From Oscillospiraceae bacterium (GTDB lineage Bacteria; Bacillota; Clostridia; Oscillospirales; Ruminococcaceae): a stretch of DNA of 64,000 nucleotides. The notes beneath the pieces were generated by a model. The model was not told where the DNA came from. It searched no databases and worked only from the letters and a program-made list of their open reading frames with translations. Both the position numbers and the translations under genes were made by a program. The first letter of the stretch is position 1. Each line of letters starts with the position of its first letter. Positions 23,701 through 33,156 of the stretch are shown here, piece after piece. Location of the stretch: contig JAFRUS010000062.1 of NCBI GenBank assembly GCA_017438745.1, positions 47,683 through 111,682 of the forward strand. The letters are read 5' to 3'.

Positions 23701-25647
23701 ATGTTAAAACTGACATTAAAAGACGGCAGTGTAAGAGAAGTCGAAAACGGACAGTCTGCTGCTGACATCGTAAAGGGCATCGGTGCCGGACTTTTCAAGG
23801 CTGCATGCTGCGTAAAGATCAACGGAGAAGTAAAGGATCTCCGTACCACTATAGACAGTGACTGTGAATTTGAAGTAATGACTTTCGATTCACTCGACGG
23901 TAAAAAGACATTCTGGCACACGGCTTCACACATTCTTGCACAGGCTGTAAAGAGACTTTATCCTGAAGCCAAGCTTGCTATCGGACCTGCTATTGACACA
24001 GGTTTCTATTATGACTTCGACGTTGAAAAGCCGTTCTCAGCAGATGAACTCCTTAAGATCGAAGCTGAAATGAAGAAGATAGTCAAGGAAGGCATTGCAC
24101 TTGAACAGTTTGAAATGGCTCCTGCCGATGCTATTGCTTACCTCAAGGAACAGGGTGAACCTTACAAGGTTGAACTCTGCGAGGAACACGCTGACAAGGG
24201 CGAACCTATCTCATTCTACAAGCAGGGCGATTTCACAGATCTCTGTGCAGGTCCTCACCTCATGACAACAGCTCCGGTAAAGGCATTCAAGCTTCTTTCA
24301 TGCACAGGCGCTTACTGGAGAGGAAACGAAAAGAACAAGATGCTCACAAGAATCTACGCTGTTGCATTCCCTAAGGCATCTGAACTTGAAGAACACCTCA
24401 AGAAGCTTGAGGAAGCTAAGCTCCGTGACCACAACAAACTCGGCCGTGAACTCGAATATTTCACAACAGTTGACTACGTAGGCCAGGGACTTCCTATCCT
24501 TCTTCCAAAGGGTACAAGAGTTATCCAGCTTCTCCAGAGATGGATCGAAGACGAGGAACAGAAGAGAGGCTGTCTCCTTACAAAGACACCTCTTATGGCT
24601 AAGAGAGACCTTTACAGAATCTCAGGCCACTGGGATCACTATCTTGACGGCATGTTCGTTCTCGGCGATCCGACAGACGAAACAAAGGAATGCTTTGCAC
24701 TCCGTCCAATGACATGTCCGTTCCAGTATCAGGTATATCTCAACCGTCAGCGTTCATACCGCGATCTTCCTATGCGTCTTACAGAGACATCAACTCTCTT
24801 CAGAAACGAGGACAGCGGTGAAATGCACGGACTTATCCGTGTACGTCAGTTCACAATTTCAGAAGGTCACTACATTTTAAGACCTGATCAGCTCGAAGAA
24901 GAATTCAAGGGCTGTCTCGAACTTGCTAAATACTGTCTCGACACAGTTGGTCTTCTCGAAGACTGTACATTCCGTTTCTCTCAGTGGGATCCTGCAAACC
25001 CGAAGAACAAGTACGAGGGTACAAAGGAACAGTGGGAAGAAGCTCAGCGCGTAATGGGTCAGATCCTCGATCACCTCGGTCTTAAATATGAAGTTGGTAT
25101 CGATGAAGCTGCATTCTACGGCCCTAAGCTCGACATCCAGTACAAGAACGTTTTCGGCAAGGAAGATACTATCGTAACAATTCAGATAGACATGCTCCTC
25201 GCAGAAAAGTTCGGCATGTACTACATCGACAAGGACGGCCAGAAGAAGCTTCCTTACATCATTCACAGAACATCACTCGGCTGCTACGAAAGAACACTTG
25301 CTTACATGATCGAACGTTTCGCAGGTGTAATGCCTCTCTGGCTCGCTCCTGAGCAGGTAAGACTTCTTCCTATCGGTGAGCAGCATGTTGAATATGCTCA
25401 GAAGATCGCTGACAGACTTACTTCACTCGGCATGAGAGTAACAGTTGACAGCCGTGATGACAATATCGGTCCTAAGATCAAGGCTTCAAGACTTGAAAGA
25501 ATTCCTTATACATTCATTATCGGTGACAAGGAAGTTGCTGATAACACAGTAACAGTACGTTCACGTAAGGAAGGGGAACTTCCAGGCGTTCCAGTGGACG
25601 ATATCGTTGCTAAGCTTGTTGATGAGATTGAAAAGAAACTTAAATAA
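23701..25647 (+). CDS. thrS: Threonyl-tRNA synthetase
   Basis: 648 residues, full length. Domains: TGS (1-62), editing domain with THFD/HxxxH-like HTASHILAQAVKRLYP, class II catalytic core (RISGHWDHYLDGMF, RPMTCPFQYQVY with the zinc Cys, LTETSTLFRNEDSGEMHGLIRVRQF split as motif 2, YIIHRTSLGCYERTLAYMIE motif 3 region), and anticodon-binding domain (LAPEQVRLLPIGEQH). It charges tRNA-Thr. Codon use is strongly biased towards CTC, TCA and ACA, as in the symporter gene at 54 kb, which suggests high expression. The ATG follows GAAAGGAAC. Control is by the T-box leader. Confidence 0.98.
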   Translation: MLKLTLKDGSVREVENGQSAADIVKGIGAGLFKAACCVKINGEVKDLRTTIDSDCEFEVMTFDSLDGKKTFWHTASHILAQAVKRLYPEAKLAIGPAIDTGFYYDFDVEKPFSADELLKIEAEMKKIVKEGIALEQFEMAPADAIAYLKEQGEPYKVELCEEHADKGEPISFYKQGDFTDLCAGPHLMTTAPVKAFKLLSCTGAYWRGNEKNKMLTRIYAVAFPKASELEEHLKKLEEAKLRDHNKLGRELEYFTTVDYVGQGLPILLPKGTRVIQLLQRWIEDEEQKRGCLLTKTPLMAKRDLYRISGHWDHYLDGMFVLGDPTDETKECFALRPMTCPFQYQVYLNRQRSYRDLPMRLTETSTLFRNEDSGEMHGLIRVRQFTISEGHYILRPDQLEEEFKGCLELAKYCLDTVGLLEDCTFRFSQWDPANPKNKYEGTKEQWEEAQRVMGQILDHLGLKYEVGIDEAAFYGPKLDIQYKNVFGKEDTIVTIQIDMLLAEKFGMYYIDKDGQKKLPYIIHRTSLGCYERTLAYMIERFAGVMPLWLAPEQVRLLPIGEQHVEYAQKIADRLTSLGMRVTVDSRDDNIGPKIKASRLERIPYTFIIGDKEVADNTVTVRSRKEGELPGVPVDDIVAKLVDEIEKKLK

Positions 25648-25662
25648 TTTTTATTAATAAAT

Positions 25663-25701
25663 AAAAGGCATCATTGCAGCTTGCTGCAATGATGCCTTTT
25701 T
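25663..25701. terminator. Terminator between thrS and the kinase cluster
   Basis: AAAAGGCATCATTGCAGC pairs with GCTGCAATGATGCCTTTTT. The A-run and T-run on either side allow it to serve both convergent units. Confidence 0.85.
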
Positions 25702-25704
25702 GCG

Positions 25705-26070
25705 TTATATCTGATCAAGCACCGATGGGTCGGCGTTTATGATTATTATGTTTTTGGTTATGACAAAGCGGTCGGGGGTGGTGGTGTCGGCGGGGCGGCA
25801 GGCTATTACGGTGCCGTCCGGGGTTATTCCGCTGTAGTTGTCGGTTCTGCGGTCGGAGAGTTTTTCGGTGACTGCAGGTTTTTCGGAGCGTTTCGGTGTG
25901 ACGGTCTGGTTGTAGGCGACCGGTGCGGAGCTCTCGTTTTTGTTGTGTATAAGAAAATGAACGAGTTCGAAGAAACGGAATCTGATGGTGAAGATGACCG
26001 TCAGAATGAGCAGTAAAACAGTCAGTGCTCCTGAACTTATAAAGAGTATTTTCCAGAATGTATAGGTCAT
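25705..26070 (-). CDS. Small single-pass membrane protein of the kinase cluster
   Basis: 121 residues, family not recognised. One N-terminal membrane helix (ILFISSGALTVLLLILTVIFTI) is followed by a polar segment with many Thr/Ser/Arg (45-90) and a short C-terminal stretch (VIACRPADTTTPDRFVITKNIIII). The ATG overlaps the kinase stop codon (ATGA), and the ribosome site GGAGGA lies within the kinase gene, so translation is coupled. The Thr-rich tail may be a kinase substrate, which is inference only. Confidence 0.7.
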   Translation of the reverse strand: MTYTFWKILFISSGALTVLLLILTVIFTIRFRFFELVHFLIHNKNESSAPVAYNQTVTPKRSEKPAVTEKLSDRRTDNYSGITPDGTVIACRPADTTTPDRFVITKNIIIINADPSVLDQI

Positions 26071-27779
26071 TTTCTTCCTCCGTATGCGCGGTCGATGGAT
26101 CTTTCTGTCCCGTCGTAGCTGTCGATTATGCTCTGACGTATCTGAGCGGTCTTTTCCGTTGTGGTCACAAGCTCGTCAGTTCCGGCTTTTGCATCTTCAA
26201 ATAGGCTGCGCATTTCATCTTCAGATATGAATGCCGAGAACTTGTAAGCGTAGGTGTTTACAGAATTGATTATCAGTCTGTAGGTTTCCAGAAGAACGAT
26301 TTCCGTTTCAGTCTGGGATGAACGGACAAATCGGTTCATCTCCGTAAGACTGTGCCAGTAGTCGCTGTAGACCTCGGCGTCGTCGCCTTCGATAACAAGT
26401 TTCTGTATCTCGGCGTGGAAATCTGCTATGTCGTGATAGATCTTTGCCATCTCATATTTCTTTTCAGATATCGCACGAAGATCCTCATTAAGTGCGTCCG
26501 AGAACCATTCAGATGACGCCTTCATTCTTGTGGTGGTGTTGTCCTCATTGGAATCTGCACCGTAGTCGTAGTAGTACCAGTAGAGCTTGCCCGCTTCGAA
26601 GGCCATGAGTTCGTACTCCGGATCGTTTTTCAGCTCAGCGAGATTTGCAGTCATAAGTCGCACAAGTTCGTACGACTCCTCTTCTGTAAACGACACGTCT
26701 TCCTTGTAGGCTTCCATAAGTCCGAAATATGCTTTTGTTTTTTCAGGCCGGAGCTTTGCCGCCTGCCTGTAGGCATCAGTTTTTTCGCTCGAAGAAGCAG
26801 ATTTTTCTGCAGTCATGATAAGCTGGTCGTAGCTCATGATCTCTGCACTGCGGTATTTTCCGTATGAAAACATACATACCGCTCCCGTTAATACTGCGGC
26901 AGCAGCGGTGAAAAGGGTGAGCTTTATATTGCTGTTTTTCTCAGCTTTTTCAAGGGCGTGGTAAAGTTCGTGACATGAGCGGTAACGTTTTTCAGGATCA
27001 TCTTCTGTGCATTTTGCGATGATCTTTTTCAGCGTGTAGTCAGTTTTTCTGTCCTTAGGATCAAAGACAAAACGCTTGTCCGAGCTTCTGAATTTTTTAT
27101 TGCGGTCACATACCGGTAAAGGCTTTTTACCGGTCACCATATGGTAAATGGCAGCTCCGATATTGAATATGTCAGTACGTTTGTCGAGACGTTCAGCATT
27201 CAGCTGTTCCGGAGCGGCATATTCCGGAGTGTACTGGATAGGCACACCGGATTCCATCTGCACCACGGCTCCGAAGTCGATGAACTTGAGGAGTCCGGAG
27301 CGTCTGTCTGAACCGAATGAGCTTCGTATCGAGCTCTGCCTGTTTATGATCATGATGTTGTCCGGCTTCATGTCGCTGTATATTTTTCCGTAGTCGTGAA
27401 GAAACTGTACTACCGAACAGATCTCCTTTCCGTATTCGAGAACAAGTGAATGGGGGAGTGCGCCCGAACGAAGAACAGTACTCATTGAAACACCGTCAAT
27501 GTAGTCCATGACTATGTAGAAACAGTCCCTGGTTTCAGCGTGCTGGATTATGTTCGGAAAGAAGTTTGACTTATCCGCTTCGTAAAGTTCCTTGATAAGT
27601 TTTGATTCCTGCTTTGCCGATGCAACCATTTCCGTACAGCTTTTTGAGATTTCCTTTACGGCACGGACAGCACCGTTCGCTTCAAGGTCGAAGGCCTTGT
27701 AAACTACGGAAAGACCGCCTCGTCCGACTACTTCTTCGATACGGTATCTGTTATTAAGAATTGTACCTTTGCTCAGCAA
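26067..27779 (-). CDS. Serine/threonine protein kinase, membrane-anchored
   Basis: 570 residues from a TTG start behind GGGCGG. The Hanks-type kinase domain (12-275) has the glycine loop VGRGGLSVVY, Lys42, the catalytic loop YSDMKPDNIMI with Asp136 and DFG at 168-170. The usual HRD is YSD, so the activation arginine is missing (a non-RD kinase). A membrane helix (287-305) precedes an extracellular region of about 260 residues that is helical and TPR-like (ASSSEKTDAYRQAAKLRPEK), not the PASTA repeats of PrkC. Second-to-last gene of the FHA-PP2C-kinase-small protein operon, 16 bases after the phosphatase gene. Confidence 0.9.
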   Translation of the reverse strand: MLSKGTILNNRYRIEEVVGRGGLSVVYKAFDLEANGAVRAVKEISKSCTEMVASAKQESKLIKELYEADKSNFFPNIIQHAETRDCFYIVMDYIDGVSMSTVLRSGALPHSLVLEYGKEICSVVQFLHDYGKIYSDMKPDNIMIINRQSSIRSSFGSDRRSGLLKFIDFGAVVQMESGVPIQYTPEYAAPEQLNAERLDKRTDIFNIGAAIYHMVTGKKPLPVCDRNKKFRSSDKRFVFDPKDRKTDYTLKKIIAKCTEDDPEKRYRSCHELYHALEKAEKNSNIKLTLFTAAAAVLTGAVCMFSYGKYRSAEIMSYDQLIMTAEKSASSSEKTDAYRQAAKLRPEKTKAYFGLMEAYKEDVSFTEEESYELVRLMTANLAELKNDPEYELMAFEAGKLYWYYYDYGADSNEDNTTTRMKASSEWFSDALNEDLRAISEKKYEMAKIYHDIADFHAEIQKLVIEGDDAEVYSDYWHSLTEMNRFVRSSQTETEIVLLETYRLIINSVNTYAYKFSAFISEDEMRSLFEDAKAGTDELVTTTEKTAQIRQSIIDSYDGTERSIDRAYGGRK

Positions 27780-27795
27780 TCTGTTTTCCGCCCTT

Positions 27796-28575
27796 TCACG
27801 TAAGTTTTATTGCCAGTGATGATATGTTGTCAGTTTCGTCGCGTTCAATGCAGAGCTTTGTAAGATGTTCAAGCTTGCGTTCAGCAGACTCGTCATCGGC
27901 GATCGTGTTCGGATCAAGTTCTGCGGCTATTTCATCAGAGTTTATCTTTTTGACGAAACCGTCTGAACAGATCATGTACACCGTATCATTTTCCGCAGTA
28001 AGGATGCTGTAGTCGAATGTAACATCTTCAAGACCGGCACCTATGCATCTGGTGAGCTGGTTCTGTCTTGTATCGGCTGCGGCTTCTTCTTCAGTGAGTT
28101 TTCCTGACCGTATCTCGTCGAAGATAACTGAATGGTCTGTGGTCAGAAGCTCTGCGTTTCCGTTTTTTATCATATATGCACGTGAGTCGCCTATGTGTGC
28201 GGCAATGATCTTATCTGCGTTTCCGAGAAAGATAAGAGCTGTCATTGTTGTGCCGAGAGTTTTTCCTGTGCGTGCGGAATATGAGTTGAGTCTCTCTGAT
28301 GCGTCATGAAGAGTGTCATCCAGATCATGACGTATCTGAAGTATAGATTTTTCTTCCTTCAGAAGTTCGGGAAGTCTTTTTTCAAACCATTCCGACAGTG
28401 TGCAGATAACAAAAGCACTGGCAGTTTCACCGTCTGAAAGTCCGCCCAGACCGTCGCATACAGCGGCTAAAATATATTCATTTCCGTTCATCGCCGCCGA
28501 TTTGATGCAGAGGCTGTCCTGATTGATACGCTTTATAGCACCTGTGTCCGTACAGTATGCAGAAATATAGTTCAT
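27796..28575 (-). CDS. PP2C-family protein phosphatase
   Basis: 259 residues. PPM motifs that bind the two metal ions are present: INQDS (after TDTGAIKR), AAVCDGLGGLSDGE, AHIGDSRAYMI, LTRCIGAG and YMICSDGFVKKI, with the final Asp in ERDETDNISSL. It removes phosphate from Ser/Thr, and here most likely opposes the adjacent kinase. ATG follows GGAG. The gene lies 110 bases downstream of the FHA gene and 16 bases upstream of the kinase gene. Confidence 0.93.
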   Translation of the reverse strand: MNYISAYCTDTGAIKRINQDSLCIKSAAMNGNEYILAAVCDGLGGLSDGETASAFVICTLSEWFEKRLPELLKEEKSILQIRHDLDDTLHDASERLNSYSARTGKTLGTTMTALIFLGNADKIIAAHIGDSRAYMIKNGNAELLTTDHSVIFDEIRSGKLTEEEAAADTRQNQLTRCIGAGLEDVTFDYSILTAENDTVYMICSDGFVKKINSDEIAAELDPNTIADDESAERKLEHLTKLCIERDETDNISSLAIKLT

Positions 28576-28685
28576 TTGCTGATCTCCGTTTATTAGGGTA
28601 ATCGCTGATCTGTTTGCAGATGTGTGGGACAGGGATAAAACCCTGAAATCTGCCGCCTGACCTGCGTTTCCTGAACATTAGTTTT

Positions 28686-29441
28686 TTATCTGATTAGGAA
28701 TGTATATTCTTTTCCGTTTACTCTGAAGTGACATCCTGAAAACAGTTCGGTACGTTCTCCTGCCGGGATAGCTTCGCCTTCGATATCTGCCGGAACAGAG
28801 AAAGTGATATAGTAGACTGTCCGGTTTCTTAGGAATGATCTTTCTATTCTGAAGTTCTCACCGGAATATCCGTTTTCGTAAACCGATATCGTTTCGTCTC
28901 CGGTTATGATAACTGCCGGAGGTGCATCCGGCTCTTCACCGCACTGATCCAGCATCAGCGTTTCGGCGTTCTGATTCGTTATAAGGCAGGTCTGGGAAGA
29001 ACGTATGTCAACGTGAAAGGTAAACTCCGTGCGGTACAGATAAAACCTGCTTCCGTCATGGATCTCTTCCTTTTCCACGCGGCTTTCATCAGAAAACAGT
29101 TCGCAGTCTTCATATGCTATGAATGTTCCGTTTGTTGAGTTCTGGTCACAAAGATAATAGCGTCCGTTTTCAAAGTCTATCGAAGCGTGTATGCCAGAAA
29201 TCTCAGCAACATCCGGAAGAGAAAGATCATTTCCTTCATGTACTGAACGTCTGCCGATATAGAACGGGAATCGTTCAATGATGAAAGCCGTGCCATTTTC
29301 ATCGGTAAGATACGCTTTTTCATCATCTTCGTGGCTGAGAGATGCTTTCTGCTTCTGCCGCGCTTCGCTGTCTATAAGTTCGGTCTTCTGATCACTGCTG
29401 CTTTCAGGTTCCGCCTTTCTGAAGTGTCCGAAAAGTTTCAT
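28686..29441 (-). CDS. FHA-domain protein
   Basis: 251 residues. The FHA domain (about 50-115) binds phosphothreonine: FYIGRRS, then EISGIHASID, where the usual SRxHA reads SGxHA, and NSTNGTFI. The N-terminus (1-50) is charged, with a Thr near TELIDSE that could be a phosphorylation site. The C-terminal part (135-251) is beta-rich and not recognised. ATG follows GAAGGAGGG. First gene of the kinase cluster; it could recruit phosphorylated partners of the kinase. Confidence 0.88.
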   Translation of the reverse strand: MKLFGHFRKAEPESSSDQKTELIDSEARQKQKASLSHEDDEKAYLTDENGTAFIIERFPFYIGRRSVHEGNDLSLPDVAEISGIHASIDFENGRYYLCDQNSTNGTFIAYEDCELFSDESRVEKEEIHDGSRFYLYRTEFTFHVDIRSSQTCLITNQNAETLMLDQCGEEPDAPPAVIITGDETISVYENGYSGENFRIERSFLRNRTVYYITFSVPADIEGEAIPAGERTELFSGCHFRVNGKEYTFLIR

Positions 29442-29556
29442 TTCTGCCCTCCTTCCGTATTATAGTAAACATAAGTTTGCAGAGCAGTGGTACTCTGCAC
29501 AGTCATTTTTCATTATATCCGAATTTTACCGGTTAGTCAAGGCGGTAATAATAAAA

Positions 29557-29600
29557 CCAGCATATCCTGCTCTAAGTAAAGGCAGGATATGCTGATCTGG
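29557..29600 (-). terminator. Terminator of clpB
   Basis: CAGCATATCCTGC pairs with GCAGGATATGCTG. On the minus strand it is followed by GTTTTATTATT. Confidence 0.8.
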
Positions 29601-29639
29601 TTTAAAGAGAACTTTTACATTCTCTTCGATATTCAATTA

Positions 29640-32264
29640 TTAAGCCTCTTCGACAGGCTGCTTTTCAGTGCAGATGAACTCTTCCTTTTCCTTGTCGTAG
29701 TCAACGATAAGTTCTGAACCAGGAGCTAAGTCAACTGCAATGATCTTCTTTGCAACGAGAGTTTCAACTGTTCTCTGAATGTATCTCTTGAGCGGTCTAG
29801 CACCGAAGTTCGGGTCGAATCCGTCTTCGATGATGAATTCCTTGGCAGCGTCAGTAACGGTAACTGTGAGCTGCTTGTTCTCAAGACGCTTCTGGAGAGA
29901 AACGAGCATAAGATCAACGATCTTGATAACCTGATCCTTCATGAGTGGCTTGTAGAATACTATTTCGTCAAGACGGTTGAGAAATTCAGGACGGAAGCTC
30001 TGCTTGAGTACCTTGTCTACTTTGTCTCTTGCTTCTTCGGAAATCTCGCCGTCAACGATACCGTCGAGGATGAAGTGTGATCCGAGGTTTGAAGTGAGGA
30101 TGATGATAGTGTTCTTGAAGTCAACGAGACGGCCCTGTGAGTCTGTGATACGTCCGTCGTCGAGAACCTGAAGAAGTGTGTTGAATACATCCGGATGAGC
30201 CTTTTCAACTTCGTCGAAGAGAACTACCGAGTACGGTCTTCTTCTTACAGCTTCTGTAAGCTGACCTCCTTCTTCGTATCCTACATATCCTGGAGGAGCT
30301 CCTATGAGTCTGCTTACGGCATGTTTCTCCATGTATTCACTCGTGTCGATACGGACAATGTTCTTTTCATCGTCGAAGAGGCACTGTGCAAGAGCCTTTG
30401 CAAGTTCTGTCTTACCAACACCTGTAGGTCCGAGGAAGAGGAATGAGCCGAGCGGCTGGTTCGGATTCTGGATACCTGCTCTTGAACGGAGGATGGCTTC
30501 TGATACCTTGCGTACAGCCTCGTCCTGACCGATAACTCTCTTGTGGAGTGTTTCTTCCATGTGGAGGAGCTTTTCACGTTCGCTTTCAACGAGCTTTGAA
30601 ACAGGGATGCCTGTCCAGCGGCCGATGATCTTTGTGATCTCTTCTTCAGTTACCTTGTTTCTGAGGAGTGAGTTGTCACCCTTTGATTCTTCGGCGAGCT
30701 GTTCCTTTTCTTCGATCTGCTTCTTGAGTTCAGGAAGCTTTGAATATTTGAGCTCGGCAGCCTTGTTCAGGTCGTATTCACGTTCAGCCTTTTCTATTTC
30801 AGCGTTTACAGCTTCGAGTTCCTCACGAAGCTTCTTAACGTCGGTAATTGCGTTCTTTTCGTTTTCCCACTGAGCCTTCATTGAGTTGAATTTCTCGCGG
30901 AGTTCAGCAAGTTCCTTCTGGATATCACTTAAGTGTTCAGCGGAGAGTTTGTCCTCTTCCTTCTTAAGTGCTGTTTCCTCGATCTCAAGAGTCATGATGT
31001 GACGTGAGATCTCGTCGAGTTCTGTCGGCATTGAATCAATCTCTGTCTTGATCATAGCGCAGGCTTCATCCACAAGGTCGATAGCCTTGTCCGGGAGGAA
31101 ACGGTCAGTAATGTATCTGTTTGAAAGAACTGCCGCTGAGATAAGAGCCTGGTCCTGGATCTTAACGCCGTGGAATACTTCGTATCTTTCCTTAAGACCA
31201 CGGAGAATAGAGATAGTATCTTCAACTGTCGGTTCATTTACGTAAACCGGCTGGAATCTTCTTTCGAGAGCCTTGTCCTTTTCGATGTATTTTCTGTATT
31301 CGTCAAGTGTTGTGGCACCGATACAGTCGATTTCGCCGCGGGCAAGCATCGGCTTTAAGAGGTTTCCGGCATCCATTGCGCCTTCGCCCTTGCCGGCTCC
31401 GACTATCATGTGGATCTCGTCGATGAAGAGGATGATCTCACCGTCGGATGCTTTTATTTCTTTAAGAACAGCCTTGAAACGTTCTTCGAATTCGCCCTTG
31501 AACTTAGCACCTGCAACAAGTGCGCCGAGGTCGAGTGAGAAGATGTGCTTGTTGCGGAGTGAAGAAGGTACGTCGCCGCGGACGATACGGAGTGCAAGTC
31601 CTTCGGCGATAGCAGTTTTACCTACACCAGGTTCACCGATAACAACAGGGTTGTTCTTTGTTTTTCTTGAAAGAATTCTGATAATATTTCTTATCTCGCT
31701 GTCACGGCCGATAACAGGATCGAGCTTGCTGTTTCTTGCGAGATCTGTAAGGTCCTGGCCGTATTTCTTGAGTACGTCATATGTTTCCTCAGGGTTCTGG
31801 CTTGTAACTCTTGTGTTGCCGCGTACAGAAGCGAGGGCAGTCATGAATTCCTGCTCGTTTATGTTATGCTGTGAGATGATTTTCTTCATCTCTGAATCAG
31901 GATCCTTGAGGAGTGCGAGTACGATGTGTTCTACTGAAACATACTCGTCGCCCATCTGCTTTGCAATTGCTTCCGATGCGATAAGAGCGTTGTCAACGCT
32001 TCTTGAAAGATAAACTGTGTCCGGCTTTCTGCCTGAACCTGTTACCTTCGGAAGACCTGATACTATTGTCTCTGTTGTGGCAGCGACCGCTTCAGGTGAG
32101 ATGTCCATTTTCTTTAACAGCTGAGCTGTAAGGCTACCCTCCTGATTAAGAAGCGCCAGAAATAGATGAACCTGTTCAATGTTCATCTGCTGGTTTGAAA
32201 TTGCAATACTCTGGGCTTCGTTGACAGCTTCGAGTGATTTCTGAGTGAATTTCTGTGCATTCAT
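29640..32264 (-). CDS. clpB: ClpB disaggregase
   Basis: 874 residues, full length. Domains: Clp N-terminal double repeat (1-150); first AAA+ module with Walker [10 protein letters not shown] (210-218) and Walker [15 protein letters not shown]; the ClpB-specific middle coiled coil (about 410-530); and second AAA+ module with GPTGVGKTE near residue 610, [11 protein letters not shown] and the sensor-2 region [10 protein letters not shown]. With DnaK it pulls proteins out of aggregates. ATG follows AAGGAGAACG. Expression is probably heat-controlled through the CIRCE-like site upstream. Confidence 0.98.
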   Translation of the reverse strand: MNAQKFTQKSLEAVNEAQSIAISNQQMNIEQVHLFLALLNQEGSLTAQLLKKMDISPEAVAATTETIVSGLPKVTGSGRKPDTVYLSRSVDNALIASEAIAKQMGDEYVSVEHIVLALLKDPDSEMKKIISQHNINEQEFMTALASVRGNTRVTSQNPEETYDVLKKYGQDLTDLARNSKLDPVIGRDSEIRNIIRILSRKTKNNPVVIGEPGVGKTAIAEGLALRIVRGDVPSSLRNKHIFSLDLGALVAGAKFKGEFEERFKAVLKEIKASDGEIILFIDEIHMIVGAGKGEGAMDAGNLLKPMLARGEIDCIGATTLDEYRKYIEKDKALERRFQPVYVNEPTVEDTISILRGLKERYEVFHGVKIQDQALISAAVLSNRYITDRFLPDKAIDLVDEACAMIKTEIDSMPTELDEISRHIMTLEIEETALKKEEDKLSAEHLSDIQKELAELREKFNSMKAQWENEKNAITDVKKLREELEAVNAEIEKAEREYDLNKAAELKYSKLPELKKQIEEKEQLAEESKGDNSLLRNKVTEEEITKIIGRWTGIPVSKLVESEREKLLHMEETLHKRVIGQDEAVRKVSEAILRSRAGIQNPNQPLGSFLFLGPTGVGKTELAKALAQCLFDDEKNIVRIDTSEYMEKHAVSRLIGAPPGYVGYEEGGQLTEAVRRRPYSVVLFDEVEKAHPDVFNTLLQVLDDGRITDSQGRLVDFKNTIIILTSNLGSHFILDGIVDGEISEEARDKVDKVLKQSFRPEFLNRLDEIVFYKPLMKDQVIKIVDLMLVSLQKRLENKQLTVTVTDAAKEFIIEDGFDPNFGARPLKRYIQRTVETLVAKKIIAVDLAPGSELIVDYDKEKEEFICTEKQPVEEA

Positions 32265-32311
32265 AAGTTCGTTCTCCTTTTTTCCTTATTTAGTTATTTA
32301 TTTTATACTTT

Positions 32312-32339
32312 ATTATAACACTATAAAATCAAAAGTCAA
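32312..32339 (-). promoter_or_regulatory. Promoter of clpB
   Basis: On the minus strand TTGACT (32334-32339), 16 bases, TATAAT (32312-32317). Its -35 touches the CIRCE-like site. Confidence 0.7.
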
Positions 32340-32365
32340 TAGCAGATAATGGGCGAGAGTGCTAA
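32339..32365. promoter_or_regulatory. CIRCE-like HrcA operator with one perfect arm
   Basis: Read on the minus strand: TTAGCACTC, N9, ATCTGCTAT. The first arm matches the CIRCE consensus exactly, and the second keeps 5 of 9 positions of GAGTGCTAA. It lies between the clpB promoter and the divergent membrane-protein promoter. Confidence 0.5.
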
Positions 32366-32375
32366 TTAAAAATAC

Positions 32376-32404
32376 TTGACAGTGTGAACGGTTTTATGTA
32401 TAAT
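32376..32404 (+). promoter_or_regulatory. Consensus promoter of the DUF5684 gene pair
   Basis: TTGACA (32376-32381), 17 bases, TATAAT (32399-32404): a perfect consensus promoter, divergent from clpB. Confidence 0.8.
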
Positions 32405-32478
32405 ATTCTTATAAAAATCTATGTGATTTTTATAAGAAAGAAAAAGTCAAAAGAAAAGAGAAAAAGGAGACGATAATT

Positions 32479-33036
32479 ATGGGAGTAGTATTTGGTGGAG
32501 CATTCGCATTGTTTTATATCGGAATGCTGGTATTCAGTCTTGCACTGACGGTTGTAATGTTAGTAGCTCGGTACAAGCTTTTCGAAAAAGCCGGGGAAGC
32601 CGGATGGAAAGCGATAATACCGTTCTATTGGTCAATTGTATTATCGAAAATAGCGACGGGTAAAAAAACTCTTGGAGCCGCGTTTGTTGTTGCTTATTCA
32701 GTATTCTTGATTGCTTACATCTCATTCTATTACAGACAAATGGTTATGCTGATGGGTAATCTGGACGGTAGCATGTCAGCTTCTGATGCGGCATCAATTA
32801 TGCTCTTCTCGCTGTTTGTAATGGTACTGAGTATCGGCATGGCAGTTCTGAACGGAATTCTGATGTTCAAGCTTGCAAAATCCTACGGCAAGTCTGAAGG
32901 CTGGTGCGTTGCAATGATCTTCCTTTCAGGTATTCTCATTATAGCAATGGGATTTGACAGGGAACTTAAGTATGTAGGACCAAACGGTGTACCAACATCA
33001 GATCAGTACGGGGTTGACAATAACTACAATTACTAA
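32479..33036 (+). CDS. DUF5684-like membrane protein 1
   Basis: 185 residues with four membrane helices (about 6-30, 65-85, 103-129, 140-160). The family signature is LFEKAGEAGWKAIIPFYWS with a conserved C-terminal MGFDRELKYVGPNG. Function unknown; similar proteins occur widely in Clostridia and Lactobacillales as small membrane proteins. ATG follows AAAAAGGAGACG. A near-copy of its core is encoded next to it. A terminator at 33062-33107 separates the two, so the second gene depends on readthrough or its own start. Confidence 0.85.
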   Translation: MGVVFGGAFALFYIGMLVFSLALTVVMLVARYKLFEKAGEAGWKAIIPFYWSIVLSKIATGKKTLGAAFVVAYSVFLIAYISFYYRQMVMLMGNLDGSMSASDAASIMLFSLFVMVLSIGMAVLNGILMFKLAKSYGKSEGWCVAMIFLSGILIIAMGFDRELKYVGPNGVPTSDQYGVDNNYNY

Positions 33037-33061
33037 GAAAACGCTGATTTAAAAACAAAAC

Positions 33062-33107
33062 AAAACTTCTTCGCTTTTCTTTTCCGGATAGTGAAGAAGT
33101 TTTTTTT
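33062..33107 (+). terminator. Terminator between the two DUF5684 genes
   Basis: AAAACTTCTTC pairs with GAAGAAGTTTTTTTT. Confidence 0.8.
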
Positions 33108-33156
33108 ATGGACAGAATTAAAAAAAGCGGCGATTGAAAGAAATGGAGATATTATT

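Noticed and set aside
33091..33156. Extended start of the second DUF5684 gene
   Set aside because: The first codons lie in the upstream terminator stem, and the better ribosome site precedes ATG 33157.
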